Shown here piece after piece: positions 7,984 to 14,310 of a DNA stretch of 18,503 bases. The DNA comes from JBARCX01 sp049794535. Lineage in GTDB: Bacteria; Pseudomonadota; Gammaproteobacteria; Xanthomonadales; Rhodanobacteraceae. The notes under the pieces are model-generated. The model made no database searches and was not told the DNA's origin. It saw only the letters and a program-made list of their open reading frames with translations. The stretch spans positions 1-18,503 of the forward strand of contig JBARCX010000160.1 of assembly GCA_049794535.1 (NCBI GenBank), read 5' to 3'. The translations under genes were made by a program, and so were the position numbers. Each line of letters begins with the position of its first letter. The stretch's first letter is position 1.

Positions 7984-8544
7984 TCAGATATCGAATTGTT
8001 CGTAGATCGATTGCAAGCGAACGCGCAGATGCAATACGGCATAACGCTTTCTGGCCAGCAATGTATTGAGTGGCACGCCACTTTCGGACGCGAGCTCCTT
8101 GAAGCTTCGGCCTTCGAGTTCATGGGCTATGAAGACGTCGCGTTGAGTCGCGGGTAGTTCATCAAGTCCAGCATGAAGCTGCTCCAGTAACATCGTTCTG
8201 AGGTAATCAGCCTCTGGACTTCCGTCTGAGGCGGGTAGCGCGAGATTCAAACGAAGCTCGTCTTGCGATTCCGGAGTGAGGTCCTCGAGCGGCTCTTCTT
8301 TCTTCTTACGAAAACGATCAATGATTCGATTTCGCGCCACCCGAAATAGCCAAGCGCTCACTTGTTCTATCGGATCGAGCAAACGGTAGGCTTGGACGAG
8401 CTCATATAAGACATCTTGTAAAATGTCTTCCGCCTCGTCCTGATTGATCACCCTCCGCCGGATAAAGTGGCGAAGTTTTACGCGATCACGCGCGATGATC
8501 GTTGTGATCTCGTTATCTTGTTCGCGCGTTGAGGGGGAGGGCAT
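7984..8544 (-). CDS. ECF-type RNA polymerase sigma factor
   Basis: An extracytoplasmic-function sigma-70 protein of about 186 residues. Region 2 is clear (AEDILQDVLYELVQAYRLL and SAWLFRVARNRIIDRFRKKK, for core binding and -10 recognition). An acidic linker follows, then region 4 (LDELPATQRDVFIAHELEGR, SFKELASESGVPLNTLLARK) for the -35 element. It should direct RNA polymerase to a small regulon that may include its own operon. The linked genes encode a small membrane protein, a ferredoxin and a methyltransferase, and no classical anti-sigma (zinc-binding or FecR-like) gene is present. Two ATGs lie six bases apart (8548-8550, 8542-8544). AGGA abuts the first, so the second is the better start. 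Confidence 0.93.
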   Translation of the reverse strand: MPSPSTREQDNEITTIIARDRVKLRHFIRRRVINQDEAEDILQDVLYELVQAYRLLDPIEQVSAWLFRVARNRIIDRFRKKKEEPLEDLTPESQDELRLNLALPASDGSPEADYLRTMLLEQLHAGLDELPATQRDVFIAHELEGRSFKELASESGVPLNTLLARKRYAVLHLRVRLQSIYEQFDI

Positions 8545-8701
8545 CGACATTCCTATATATAGAAGGTTGACGAATCAGACGCGGAAATATTGTGTCGATC
8601 GAGGATCGCCAGATAAGTGGGCGTGTTATTCGATTCTTCAGTGAAAGAGGTGATGTCATAGATGTGGAGGCCGGACTCACTGATGCTTCGCAGGTTAAGC
8701 G

Positions 8702-8995
8702 TTAAGCAGCACCTTGCGAACTAGCGCCTCGGGTACCTCGCTGTGCGTTCTGAGCCCCTGCACGTCCAACACGCCGCGGCGGTCATTGAAGCGCTCGATG
8801 AAACACTTCTGCATGGGGCGACCTGGCTTTATGGCGTCCAGCGCAACGCTTTCACGCTCTGGTCCATCTGGCCAAGGCCAGCGCGGCTAATTCCGAGGCG
8901 TTATCCAGACGAAGTTTCGTGGGGTACCCGCGAGTAAGCGCAAGAGAATTCATGGTGTGCGTAATGCACACGTCCAGAACGGACGACTGTGCGGT
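8702..8995 (-). pseudogene. IS3-type (DDE integrase) transposase remnant with frameshift
   Basis: Read on the minus strand, 8940-8845 encodes LALTRGYPTKLRLDNASELA and then ALARWTR, matching the second catalytic-Asp region of IS3-type integrases (RGYPxxLRxDNGPEF). A one-base shift leads into ERESVALDAIKPGRPMQKCF and IERFNDRR, matching IxPGKPxQNAFIESFNGR with the catalytic Glu. VLDVQGLRTHSEV then corresponds to the usual C-terminal LDAYVFRTLSEV. The N-terminal half is missing and the reading frame is broken, so it is not functional. The stretch 8545-8701 next to it, upstream of the sigma factor, shows no recognisable gene. Confidence 0.75.
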
Positions 8996-8998
8996 AAA

Positions 8999-9035
8999 CC
9001 ATAATTTGGCCGTTGCTGGAATGCATAGTTTGGCC
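8999..9035 (+). repeat. Left copy of a twin IS-end-like motif
   Basis: CCATAATTTGGCC (8999-9011) and GCATAGTTTGGCC (9023-9035) are two near-copies with a 24-bp period. The same pair, better conserved and in the same orientation, occurs at 15402-15438. Multiple short repeats at an end are typical of IS21-like elements; that family assignment is a guess. The motif starts 4 bp past the IS3 remnant and ends 10 bp from the rtcR stop. Confidence 0.6.
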
Positions 9036-9045
9036 ACGCCAATAG

Positions 9046-10641
9046 TTAAGCGCGTTCGGCAACCTCTTCCCAGGTCAAATCGAAGCGAGCCAAATACTTG
9101 CGTAGCCGGTCGGCATCGTTTGTCGTCGATCGGCGCTTTCGCGATGCGGCAAAGAGCATGCGCCCCGCCTCGGAGAGCGATTTGGCTTTGCGGCACGTGT
9201 TGACCACTTCACGCAGCTGCGCATGATCGAAGCGATCTATGTCGTGCAGTCGATCGCCGAGTAGTTGCGATAGCGCCTGGTCTTCCTGGCCACCTGCAGG
9301 TCCCCACAGTCGCTGAAGTCGGCCGATCTCTTCATCGACGGTCTCGATGCGGATACGACCGGAAGCCGAAAGGGTAGCCATGCGTGTCACCGACGCCCCG
9401 AGATCGCGGAAGTTACCCTTCCATACCGCATTGGCGGTTGCTGCGAACGATAGATATCGGTCGCGTGCTTCTCGATTGAACATCACCCGGCGCTGATTAC
9501 TCTGAGCGAATCTTTCAAGCTCGAAATCGAGATTGGGCTCGATGTCTTCAGGGCGATCGACGAGGCCTGGCAACTGGAATGTCCACAGATTCAAGCGCGC
9601 GTACAGATCGTCGCGAAAGCCGCCTTCGTCAACGCGTTGACCGAGATCCCGATTAGTGCCGGCGATGAGCTGGAAGTCGCTTTCCACTTCCTTGTCGCTG
9701 CCGACAGGCAGGAATCGCTTTTCTTCGAGCGCACGGAGCAGCATGGCCTGCTCGTCCGCTCCCAGTTCGCCGATTTCGTCGAGGAACAGAAGGCCTTTGT
9801 TCGCCGAGCGAAGCAGTCCGGCACGTTCGTTTACTGCGCCCGTATAGGCACCTTTGATGTGTCCAAACAGGGTGCTCATTGCACCATCGCCACGAAGGGT
9901 CGCGCAGTTGACCTCGACAAAGTTGCCCGGAAGTTGGTGGCGCAATTTCTTCAGTTCGAAAATACGCTTTGCGAGCTGACTTTTCCCCGCGCCGGTCGGG
10001 CCCATGAGCAAGATCGGCGCTGTGGAGCGGATCGCGACGGTTTCGATCTGTTCGATCATGCGGTTGAACGCGAGGTTGCGTGTCGCAATGCCGCTTTTCA
10101 AATATGCCTGATCGGCTTGTTGCTCCTTGACGAAGCGTTCGGCGATGCGGTCGTACTTGGAGAGATCCAGATCGATCACGCTGAAGTCGCCGCTAACGCC
10201 TTCGCGTTGTTTACGCGGCGGCGATGTCTGCAAGAGACGTGCAGGGAAGTGGCGGCTCTCCGTCAGCAGAAACAGGCAGATCTGCGCGACGTGCGTGCCG
10301 GTGGTGATGTGTAGGTAGTAGTCCTCGTTGTCCGCATCGAACGGATAGTCGCGACTGAAGTCGTGGAGCACCGAGTAGACCGATTCGAAATCCCAGGGAT
10401 CGGCGATATACGTGTCGCGCACACAGACTTCGGTTTCAGGCGACACCTGCGCAAGATCCGCGCGGACCTGATCGATGAGCTGGCCGTAGCGCCGCTGATC
10501 GACCAGCAGTTCCAGTCGACTGACCAGGAAGTCCTCGTGCATGCCCAGTGACACGGATGGACGCCATTTCTCCCAGCGGCCGGCGCCTTGGCCGGAATCA
10601 AGCTGGGTCCCGAGGAATCCGATGACGACTTTGGGCTTCAT
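9046..10641 (-). CDS. rtcR: RtcR, CARF-domain sigma-54-dependent activator of the RNA repair operon
   Basis: A 531-residue bacterial enhancer-binding protein, the same length class as known RtcR. Residues 1 to about 165 form the CARF-like sensor (MKPKVVIGFLGTQLD, YYLHITTGTHVAQICLFLL) that in RtcR family members responds to RNA ends. The AAA+ domain follows, with Walker A GPTGAGKS (214-221), GAYTGA (264-269, the sigma-54 contact loop, Phe to Tyr relative to the common GAFTGA), Walker B LLFLDEIGEL (284-293) and an Arg-rich second region. A C-terminal helix-turn-helix-like segment (SLSEAGRMLFAASRKRRSTT) binds DNA. It is divergent from rsr across a 170-bp gap containing a sigma-54 promoter. No clear ribosome-binding site precedes its ATG, suggesting low expression. 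Confidence 0.97.
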   Translation of the reverse strand: MKPKVVIGFLGTQLDSGQGAGRWEKWRPSVSLGMHEDFLVSRLELLVDQRRYGQLIDQVRADLAQVSPETEVCVRDTYIADPWDFESVYSVLHDFSRDYPFDADNEDYYLHITTGTHVAQICLFLLTESRHFPARLLQTSPPRKQREGVSGDFSVIDLDLSKYDRIAERFVKEQQADQAYLKSGIATRNLAFNRMIEQIETVAIRSTAPILLMGPTGAGKSQLAKRIFELKKLRHQLPGNFVEVNCATLRGDGAMSTLFGHIKGAYTGAVNERAGLLRSANKGLLFLDEIGELGADEQAMLLRALEEKRFLPVGSDKEVESDFQLIAGTNRDLGQRVDEGGFRDDLYARLNLWTFQLPGLVDRPEDIEPNLDFELERFAQSNQRRVMFNREARDRYLSFAATANAVWKGNFRDLGASVTRMATLSASGRIRIETVDEEIGRLQRLWGPAGGQEDQALSQLLGDRLHDIDRFDHAQLREVVNTCRKAKSLSEAGRMLFAASRKRRSTTNDADRLRKYLARFDLTWEEVAERA

Positions 10642-10664
10642 GACGATACATTAAGATAAATATC

Positions 10665-10676
10665 TAGCTATAGCTA
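10665..10676. promoter_or_regulatory. Candidate RtcR enhancer site
   Basis: TAGCTATAGCTA is a perfect 12-bp palindrome in an AT-rich stretch between rtcR and rsr. It lies about 120 bp upstream of the transcription start predicted from the sigma-54 promoter, a normal distance for an enhancer-binding protein. It is also only 24 bp from the rtcR start, so it could serve autoregulation. Binding by RtcR is inferred. Confidence 0.4.
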
Positions 10677-10767
10677 TCTGAAATCTAGCCTTTTAATTGG
10701 TTGGAATAACGAGCCAAAGAAAAATAAATGCATATGTATCAATGAATTAATTGTTATATGCCATCGT

Positions 10768-10783
10768 TGGCACGGGAACTGCA
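10768..10783 (+). promoter_or_regulatory. Sigma-54 promoter of the rsr-Y RNA-rtcBA operon
   Basis: TGGCACG (from 10768), four bases, then CTGCA (to 10783) matches the sigma-54 consensus TGGCACG-N4-TTGCA with one mismatch, and the GG and GC are at the exact spacing. Transcription would begin near 10794, just ahead of the AAAGGAG (10798-10804) of rsr. This also shows that the in-frame ATG at 10758 cannot be the rsr start, because it lies upstream of the promoter. Confidence 0.88.
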
Positions 10784-10811
10784 GTCATGGGGATGTCAAA
10801 GGAGAATCCCC

Positions 10812-12365
10812 ATGGCCAACACACAACTCTTCGCTAGCCAACGTGGCCGGATGGTCCCGAAGGCCAATGCCTTGAACGAGGCGGGTGGCGTCGCTTACGA
10901 ACGGTCGCCCGAGGCTGTCCTGGCGCTCTACGCGGCGACCGGTTGCCTCAACAGCACGTTTTATAGCGATGCCGCGATGCAATTGGGTCAGGTGCTGGGG
11001 CTTTGTGAGGCGATCGCGCCGGAGTACATCGCCAAGACGGCGCTATACGCCCGCAAGACCGCTTATATGAAGGACATGCCGGCGTTGCTGCTCGCGCACC
11101 TAGCCGTTCGCGATGGAGACTGGTTGGACAAGGTGTTCGATCAGGTGATCGATAACGGTCGGATGCTGCGCAACTTCGTGCAAATCATGCGTAGCGGTGT
11201 CGTGGGGCGTAAGTCATTGGGTACGCGACCGAAGCGATTGGTCCAGCGTTGGCTGGAGAACGCGTCGATCGATGCGGTCATGAGTGCGGCGATTGGTGAC
11301 AAGCCTTCGCTCGCGGATGTGATTCGCATGGTGCATCCCAAACCCAAGGACGCCGAGCGCGAGGCGTTGTACGCGTGGCTGATTGGTAAGCCATACAAGT
11401 CGGAGGCGTTGCCAGAAAAGGTGCGTGAACTGGAGGCTTTCAAGAAGGAGCAAGGGACTGTCGTACCTGATCTTCCGTTCCAGTATCTGACCGCGTTACC
11501 GCTGAAGGCGCAGCACTGGAAAGATATTGCACGTCGCGCGTCATGGCAGGTAACACGCATGAACCTAAACGCGTTTGCACGCCATGACGTGTTCGAGGAC
11601 GGCGCGCTGACGTCGCGAATGGCAGCTCGGTTGCGTAGTGCGGAGGCGATTCAACGGGCACGGGTTTTCCCGTATCAGTTGATGACGGCTTTCCGGGTGT
11701 CGTCTGCAGGAATTCCTGCTTCGATTCTTGAAGCGCTTCAGGACGCTATGGAAGTCGCCACGCGCAACGTGCCCAAGGTCGCGGGCAAGGTGGTGGTGGC
11801 TGTGGACGTATCTGGTTCGATGCAGTCGCCCGTCACCGGGTTTCGCCGTGGCGCGACGTCGGCGGTGCGTTGTATCGAAGTTGCTGCATTGATTGCGGCA
11901 TGCCTGAAGCGCGTCAACGCCGATGCTCGTGTGGTGCCGTTTGCTGAGGCTGTGCGCGAATGCCGCTTGAACCCGCGCGACAGTGTGATGACGCAGGCTC
12001 AACAGCTAGTGGCGATGTTGGGAGGTGGTACGAAGGTGAGTGCACCGCTGGAAATGTTGAATAAGGAACGTAGCAAGGTGGATCTGCTGGTGCTCGTGTC
12101 GGACAACCAAAGTTGGGTCGATACGCGCGCAAGTGGTGGTACGGAAACCATGCGTCAGTGGGAACAGCTGAAGGTGCGTTGTCCGCAGGCCCGGATGGTC
12201 TGCATTGATCTTCAGCCGTACATAACCAGCCAAACCGTGGAGACCAAGGATGTGCTTCATGTGGGTGGTTTCAGCGATGCAGTGTTTGACTTGCTGGCAA
12301 GCGTGGCATCCGAAGGAACGGATGCGCGTCGCTGGGTAGAGCGTATCGAAGCGATAGCGCTCTAA
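10812..12365 (+). CDS. rsr: Rsr, bacterial Ro60 orthologue (TROVE + vWA domains)
   Basis: A 517-residue RNA-binding protein. The TROVE domain (about residues 10-320) forms the HEAT-repeat ring that holds misfolded RNA ends in its hole and Y RNA on its outer face. A von Willebrand A domain follows with the metal site DVSGSM (332-337), a TK in GGGTKVSAP and LVSDNQSW. In other bacteria Rsr works with Y RNAs and exoribonucleases (PNPase, RNase II/PH) in RNA decay and rRNA maturation, and is often encoded with rtcBA. The start at 10812 is fixed by AAAGGAG seven bases upstream and by the promoter position. Four Y-RNA-like units begin about 50 bp after its stop. Confidence 0.96.
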   Translation: MANTQLFASQRGRMVPKANALNEAGGVAYERSPEAVLALYAATGCLNSTFYSDAAMQLGQVLGLCEAIAPEYIAKTALYARKTAYMKDMPALLLAHLAVRDGDWLDKVFDQVIDNGRMLRNFVQIMRSGVVGRKSLGTRPKRLVQRWLENASIDAVMSAAIGDKPSLADVIRMVHPKPKDAEREALYAWLIGKPYKSEALPEKVRELEAFKKEQGTVVPDLPFQYLTALPLKAQHWKDIARRASWQVTRMNLNAFARHDVFEDGALTSRMAARLRSAEAIQRARVFPYQLMTAFRVSSAGIPASILEALQDAMEVATRNVPKVAGKVVVAVDVSGSMQSPVTGFRRGATSAVRCIEVAALIAACLKRVNADARVVPFAEAVRECRLNPRDSVMTQAQQLVAMLGGGTKVSAPLEMLNKERSKVDLLVLVSDNQSWVDTRASGGTETMRQWEQLKVRCPQARMVCIDLQPYITSQTVETKDVLHVGGFSDAVFDLLASVASEGTDARRWVERIEAIAL

Positions 12366-12372
12366 AACGTCA

Positions 12373-12419
12373 GTCCCCGGTGGAAGAGCCCATCGGGGAT
12401 GGGCCCGGAGGGATGGGAC
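12373..12419 (+). other. Structured leader between rsr and the Y RNA array
   Basis: GCCCATC (12388-12394) and GATGGGC (12398-12404) form a 7-bp hairpin with a GGG loop. An outer pairing GTCCC (12373-12377) with GGGAC (12415-12419) would use part of the first Y RNA lower stem, and TCCCCG/CGGGGA is another alternative. The competing folds suggest a processing or attenuation element, but no function is established. Confidence 0.4.
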
Positions 12420-12522
12420 GAATGCGTGAGGGACTACTTGGAACCAGCCGGTTTGAATCCGGCATCTCTCGCAAGCTTTGTCGTTTCACCCGAAAGGGCA
12501 AGATTTCTTACAACTTTGTTTT
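12415..12522 (+). ncRNA. Y RNA-like unit A (T-arm only)
   Basis: The ends pair as GGGACGAA (12415-12422) with TTTGTTTT (12515-12522), mostly through G-U pairs, then GTGAG (12426-12430) with CTTAC (12507-12511). The 5' side carries CGAATGC (12419-12425) shared by all four units, the likely Rsr-binding side. Inside is a perfect T-arm: GCCGG-TTTGAAT-CCGGC (12447-12463), in which the conserved C56 of the T-loop is T. A CCC-GAAA-GGG hairpin replaces the D-arm. It is the most divergent unit and has the weakest stem. Y RNAs scaffold Rsr and its partners; this unit's role is inferred from context and motif. Confidence 0.65.
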
Positions 12523-12523
12523 A

Positions 12524-12641
12524 CAGCGAATGCAGGTGGAATTACATGGTAAGCCTTCGGGCGATAGGGTTCGAATCCCGCTTTCATGGCAGTGTGCTTC
12601 GGCGATTTCCATGCAAGGTGTTTCATCAATCTTTGTCGCTG
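12524..12641 (+). ncRNA. Y RNA-like unit B (T-arm, short acceptor-like helix)
   Basis: The lower stem CAGCGA (12524-12529) pairs with TCGCTG (12636-12641). The upper stem GGTGGAA (12535-12541) pairs with TTTCATC (12621-12627), and CGAATGC (12527-12533) marks the 5' side. Inside are a GCC-TTCG-GGC hairpin (12553-12562), a short T-arm with a canonical loop (GGG-TTCGAAT-CCC, 12567-12579) and CATGG/CCATG (12585-12589, 12609-12613) where the acceptor helix falls in units C and D. No D-arm is seen. It begins one base after unit A ends, so the two must come from one precursor. TTTT (12646-12649) follows its 3' stem. Confidence 0.72.
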
Positions 12642-12679
12642 CACCTTTTCGTAAGTAGATTGAGTACGTTTGGTTTGAT

Positions 12680-12810
12680 GTTTGTTGCGAATGCCAGTGG
12701 ACTTACTAGAAATCTCGTGTCGCGGGTTCGAATCCCGCCAGCCTCGTGGAAGCGGCGCTGTAGCTCAGCCGGTAGAGCAGGATCGTTCACTTCAACTTGT
12801 CGCTGCAGGC
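12680..12810 (+). ncRNA. Y RNA-like unit C with permuted tRNA-like module
   Basis: The lower stem 12680-12690 pairs with 12800-12810 with one T-T mismatch. The upper stem AGTGGAC (12696-12702) pairs with GTTCACT (12785-12791), and CGAATGC is at 12688-12694. Inside, in order: T-arm GCGGG-TTCGAAT-CCCGC (12722-12738), CAGCCTCG (12739-12746), loop TGGAAG, CGGCGCTG (12753-12760) pairing with the previous strand at 7 of 8 positions, TA, then D-arm GCTC-AGCCGGTA-GAGC (12763-12778) with the invariant GG. This is a tRNA read in circularly permuted order with its acceptor end closed. It fits the published tRNA mimicry of bacterial Y RNA (YrlA). Confidence 0.85.
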
Positions 12811-12835
12811 CATGCAAGCCATAACCATTTTGCGT

Positions 12836-12965
12836 TGCGGCGAATGCCGGTGGAACTACACGACCTCATAAGTCCCAGGTCGCGAGTTCGAATCTCGCCA
12901 ACACGTTACATGTCGTGTTGTAGCTCAGAGGTAGAGCAGGGGTTTCGCCACTACTTGTCGCCGCA
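12836..12965 (+). ncRNA. Y RNA-like unit D with near-complete permuted tRNA-Met-like module
   Basis: The lower stem TGCGGCGA (12836-12843) pairs with TCGCCGCA (12958-12965). The upper stem GGTGGAAC (12849-12856) pairs with GTTTCGCC (12942-12949), and CGAATGC is at 12841-12847. Inside: GAC-CTCATAA-GTC (12862-12874), which has the Met anticodon loop sequence, with GACCT/AGGTC as an alternative 5-bp pairing; T-arm GCGAG-TTCGAAT-CTCGC (12882-12898); acceptor-like CAACACG (12899-12905), loop TTACATGT, CGTGTTG (12914-12920), a perfect 7 bp; TA; D-arm GCTC-AGAGGTA-GAGC (12923-12937). It is the strongest fold of the four. TTTTT (12967-12971) follows the stem and may release or pause transcription before rtcB. 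Confidence 0.88.
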
Positions 12966-12978
12966 CTTTTTATAGGAA

Positions 12979-12993
12979 CCACGAACGGCGTGG
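12979..12993 (+). other. Hairpin between unit D and rtcB
   Basis: CCACG (12979-12983) and CGTGG (12989-12993) enclose AACGG. It comes directly after the T-run of unit D and 35 bases before the rtcB start, where it could mark the cut between the Y RNA and the rtcBA mRNA. Role inferred only from position. Confidence 0.35.
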
Positions 12994-13028
12994 ACGCTTT
13001 AAAGCACCGTTTGATAAAGGAGAGAAAC

Positions 13029-14246
13029 ATGACCACGGCCTATGAGGTTATAAACGCGCCGGGTGCGGTACCCATCAAGACGTGGACAAACGGTGTCCCG
13101 GTCGAGGACTCCGCACGTCAGCAGCTGATCAATATTGCCAAGTTGCCGTTCATCCATCGCTGGGTGGCGGTGATGCCCGACGTGCACCTTGGCAAGGGTG
13201 CAACGGTGGGTTCGGTCGTGCCGACCATTGGTGCGATTGTTCCCGCTGCGGTGGGCGTGGATATCGGTTGCGGGATGATCGCCACGCGTACCACGCTGAT
13301 GGCTTCGGATCTGCCCGATAACCTCGCCGGTCTCCGCTCGGCGATCGAGCGCGCCGTGCCACATGGCCGTACGGTCGGTCGACGCGACAAGGGTGCGTGG
13401 GAGACACCACCGTCCGCCGCAATCGAAGGCTGGTCTCAGCTTGAGCAGGATTTTCGTCGGATCGTCGACAAGCAACCGAAGCTGGCGCGGACCAACAACC
13501 TCAACCATCTCGGCACGCTCGGTACGGGCAACCACTTCGTGGAGGTTTGCCTCGACGAGGAGGATCGCGTGTGGTTCATGCTTCACTCCGGTTCGCGTGG
13601 CGTGGGTAACGCCATCGGCACGCGTTACATCGAGCTGGCCAAGGAAGACATGCGTCGCTGGATGATCAACCTGCCTGACCAGGATCTTGCGTACCTGCCG
13701 GAAGGCAGCGAGCACTTTGATGACTACGTGTTCGCGGTGGAATGGGCGCAGCGTTTTGCGCGCACTAACCGCGCCATCATGATGAGTCATGTCATCGATG
13801 CGGCCGCAAAGGTGATTCCCAAGCCGTTCGACGCGTGGGCCGAGGCGGTGAACTGCCACCACAACTACGTCAGCCGGGAATATCACTACGGTAAGAACGT
13901 GATGGTGACGCGTAAGGGGGCGGTAAGTGCCAAGGCGGGTGAACTTGGGATTATTCCCGGCAGTATGGGCGCGAAGAGTTTCATCGTTCGTGGCCTCGGC
14001 AACGACGAGAGCTTCCATAGCTGCAGCCACGGTGCGGGTCGCGTGATGAGCCGTACCGAAGCACGTAAGCGCATCACGCTGGACGAGCATAAGCACGCCA
14101 CCGCGCACGTCGAGTGTCGAAAGGACAGTGACGTGATTGATGAGTCACCGGCAGCCTACAAGTCCATTGATGCCGTGATGGCGGCGCAAAAGGATCTGGT
14201 AGAGATCGTGCATACGCTTCGCCAGGTGGTATGCGTCAAGGGATAA
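13029..14246 (+). CDS. rtcB: RtcB, GTP-dependent RNA ligase
   Basis: A 405-residue RNA ligase that joins 2',3'-cyclic phosphate or 3'-phosphate ends to 5'-OH ends using GTP and Mn2+. Motifs: MPDVHLGKGATVGSV (49-63), VDIGCGMI with metal ligands Asp78 and Cys81, GTGNHFVEVC with an essential His, NCHHNYVS, and SHGAGR with His334, the residue expected to be guanylylated. Its length and start match the RtcB1 type associated with rtcA. The start at 13029 is fixed by AAAGGAGAGAAAC just before the ATG; an in-frame ATG at 12990 lies inside the preceding hairpin and has no ribosome site. It follows the Y RNA array and is 64 bp from rtcA. Confidence 0.97.
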   Translation: MTTAYEVINAPGAVPIKTWTNGVPVEDSARQQLINIAKLPFIHRWVAVMPDVHLGKGATVGSVVPTIGAIVPAAVGVDIGCGMIATRTTLMASDLPDNLAGLRSAIERAVPHGRTVGRRDKGAWETPPSAAIEGWSQLEQDFRRIVDKQPKLARTNNLNHLGTLGTGNHFVEVCLDEEDRVWFMLHSGSRGVGNAIGTRYIELAKEDMRRWMINLPDQDLAYLPEGSEHFDDYVFAVEWAQRFARTNRAIMMSHVIDAAAKVIPKPFDAWAEAVNCHHNYVSREYHYGKNVMVTRKGAVSAKAGELGIIPGSMGAKSFIVRGLGNDESFHSCSHGAGRVMSRTEARKRITLDEHKHATAHVECRKDSDVIDESPAAYKSIDAVMAAQKDLVEIVHTLRQVVCVKG

Positions 14247-14310
14247 GGTGTGCGGGTTTTGGCCCGCCCGCCCATTTATATTAAGAAACAGGGTTCAGGG
14301 GCGTAGGGAA

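Noticed and set aside
10758..10811. Upstream ATG as start of rsr
   Set aside because: It lies upstream of the sigma-54 promoter; the ATG at 10812 has a strong Shine-Dalgarno sequence.
12763..12937. Canonical tRNA genes suggested by GTAGCTCAG...GTAGAGC and GGTTCGAATCCCGC matches
   Set aside because: The T-arms precede the D-arms, the acceptor strands face each other across a short loop, and there is no CCA or standard anticodon arm in order. The pieces fit permuted modules inside Y RNA stems.
12380..12975. Short plus-strand reading frames over the Y RNA region
   Set aside because: They lack ribosome sites, have no family-like sequence and are explained by the structured RNAs.
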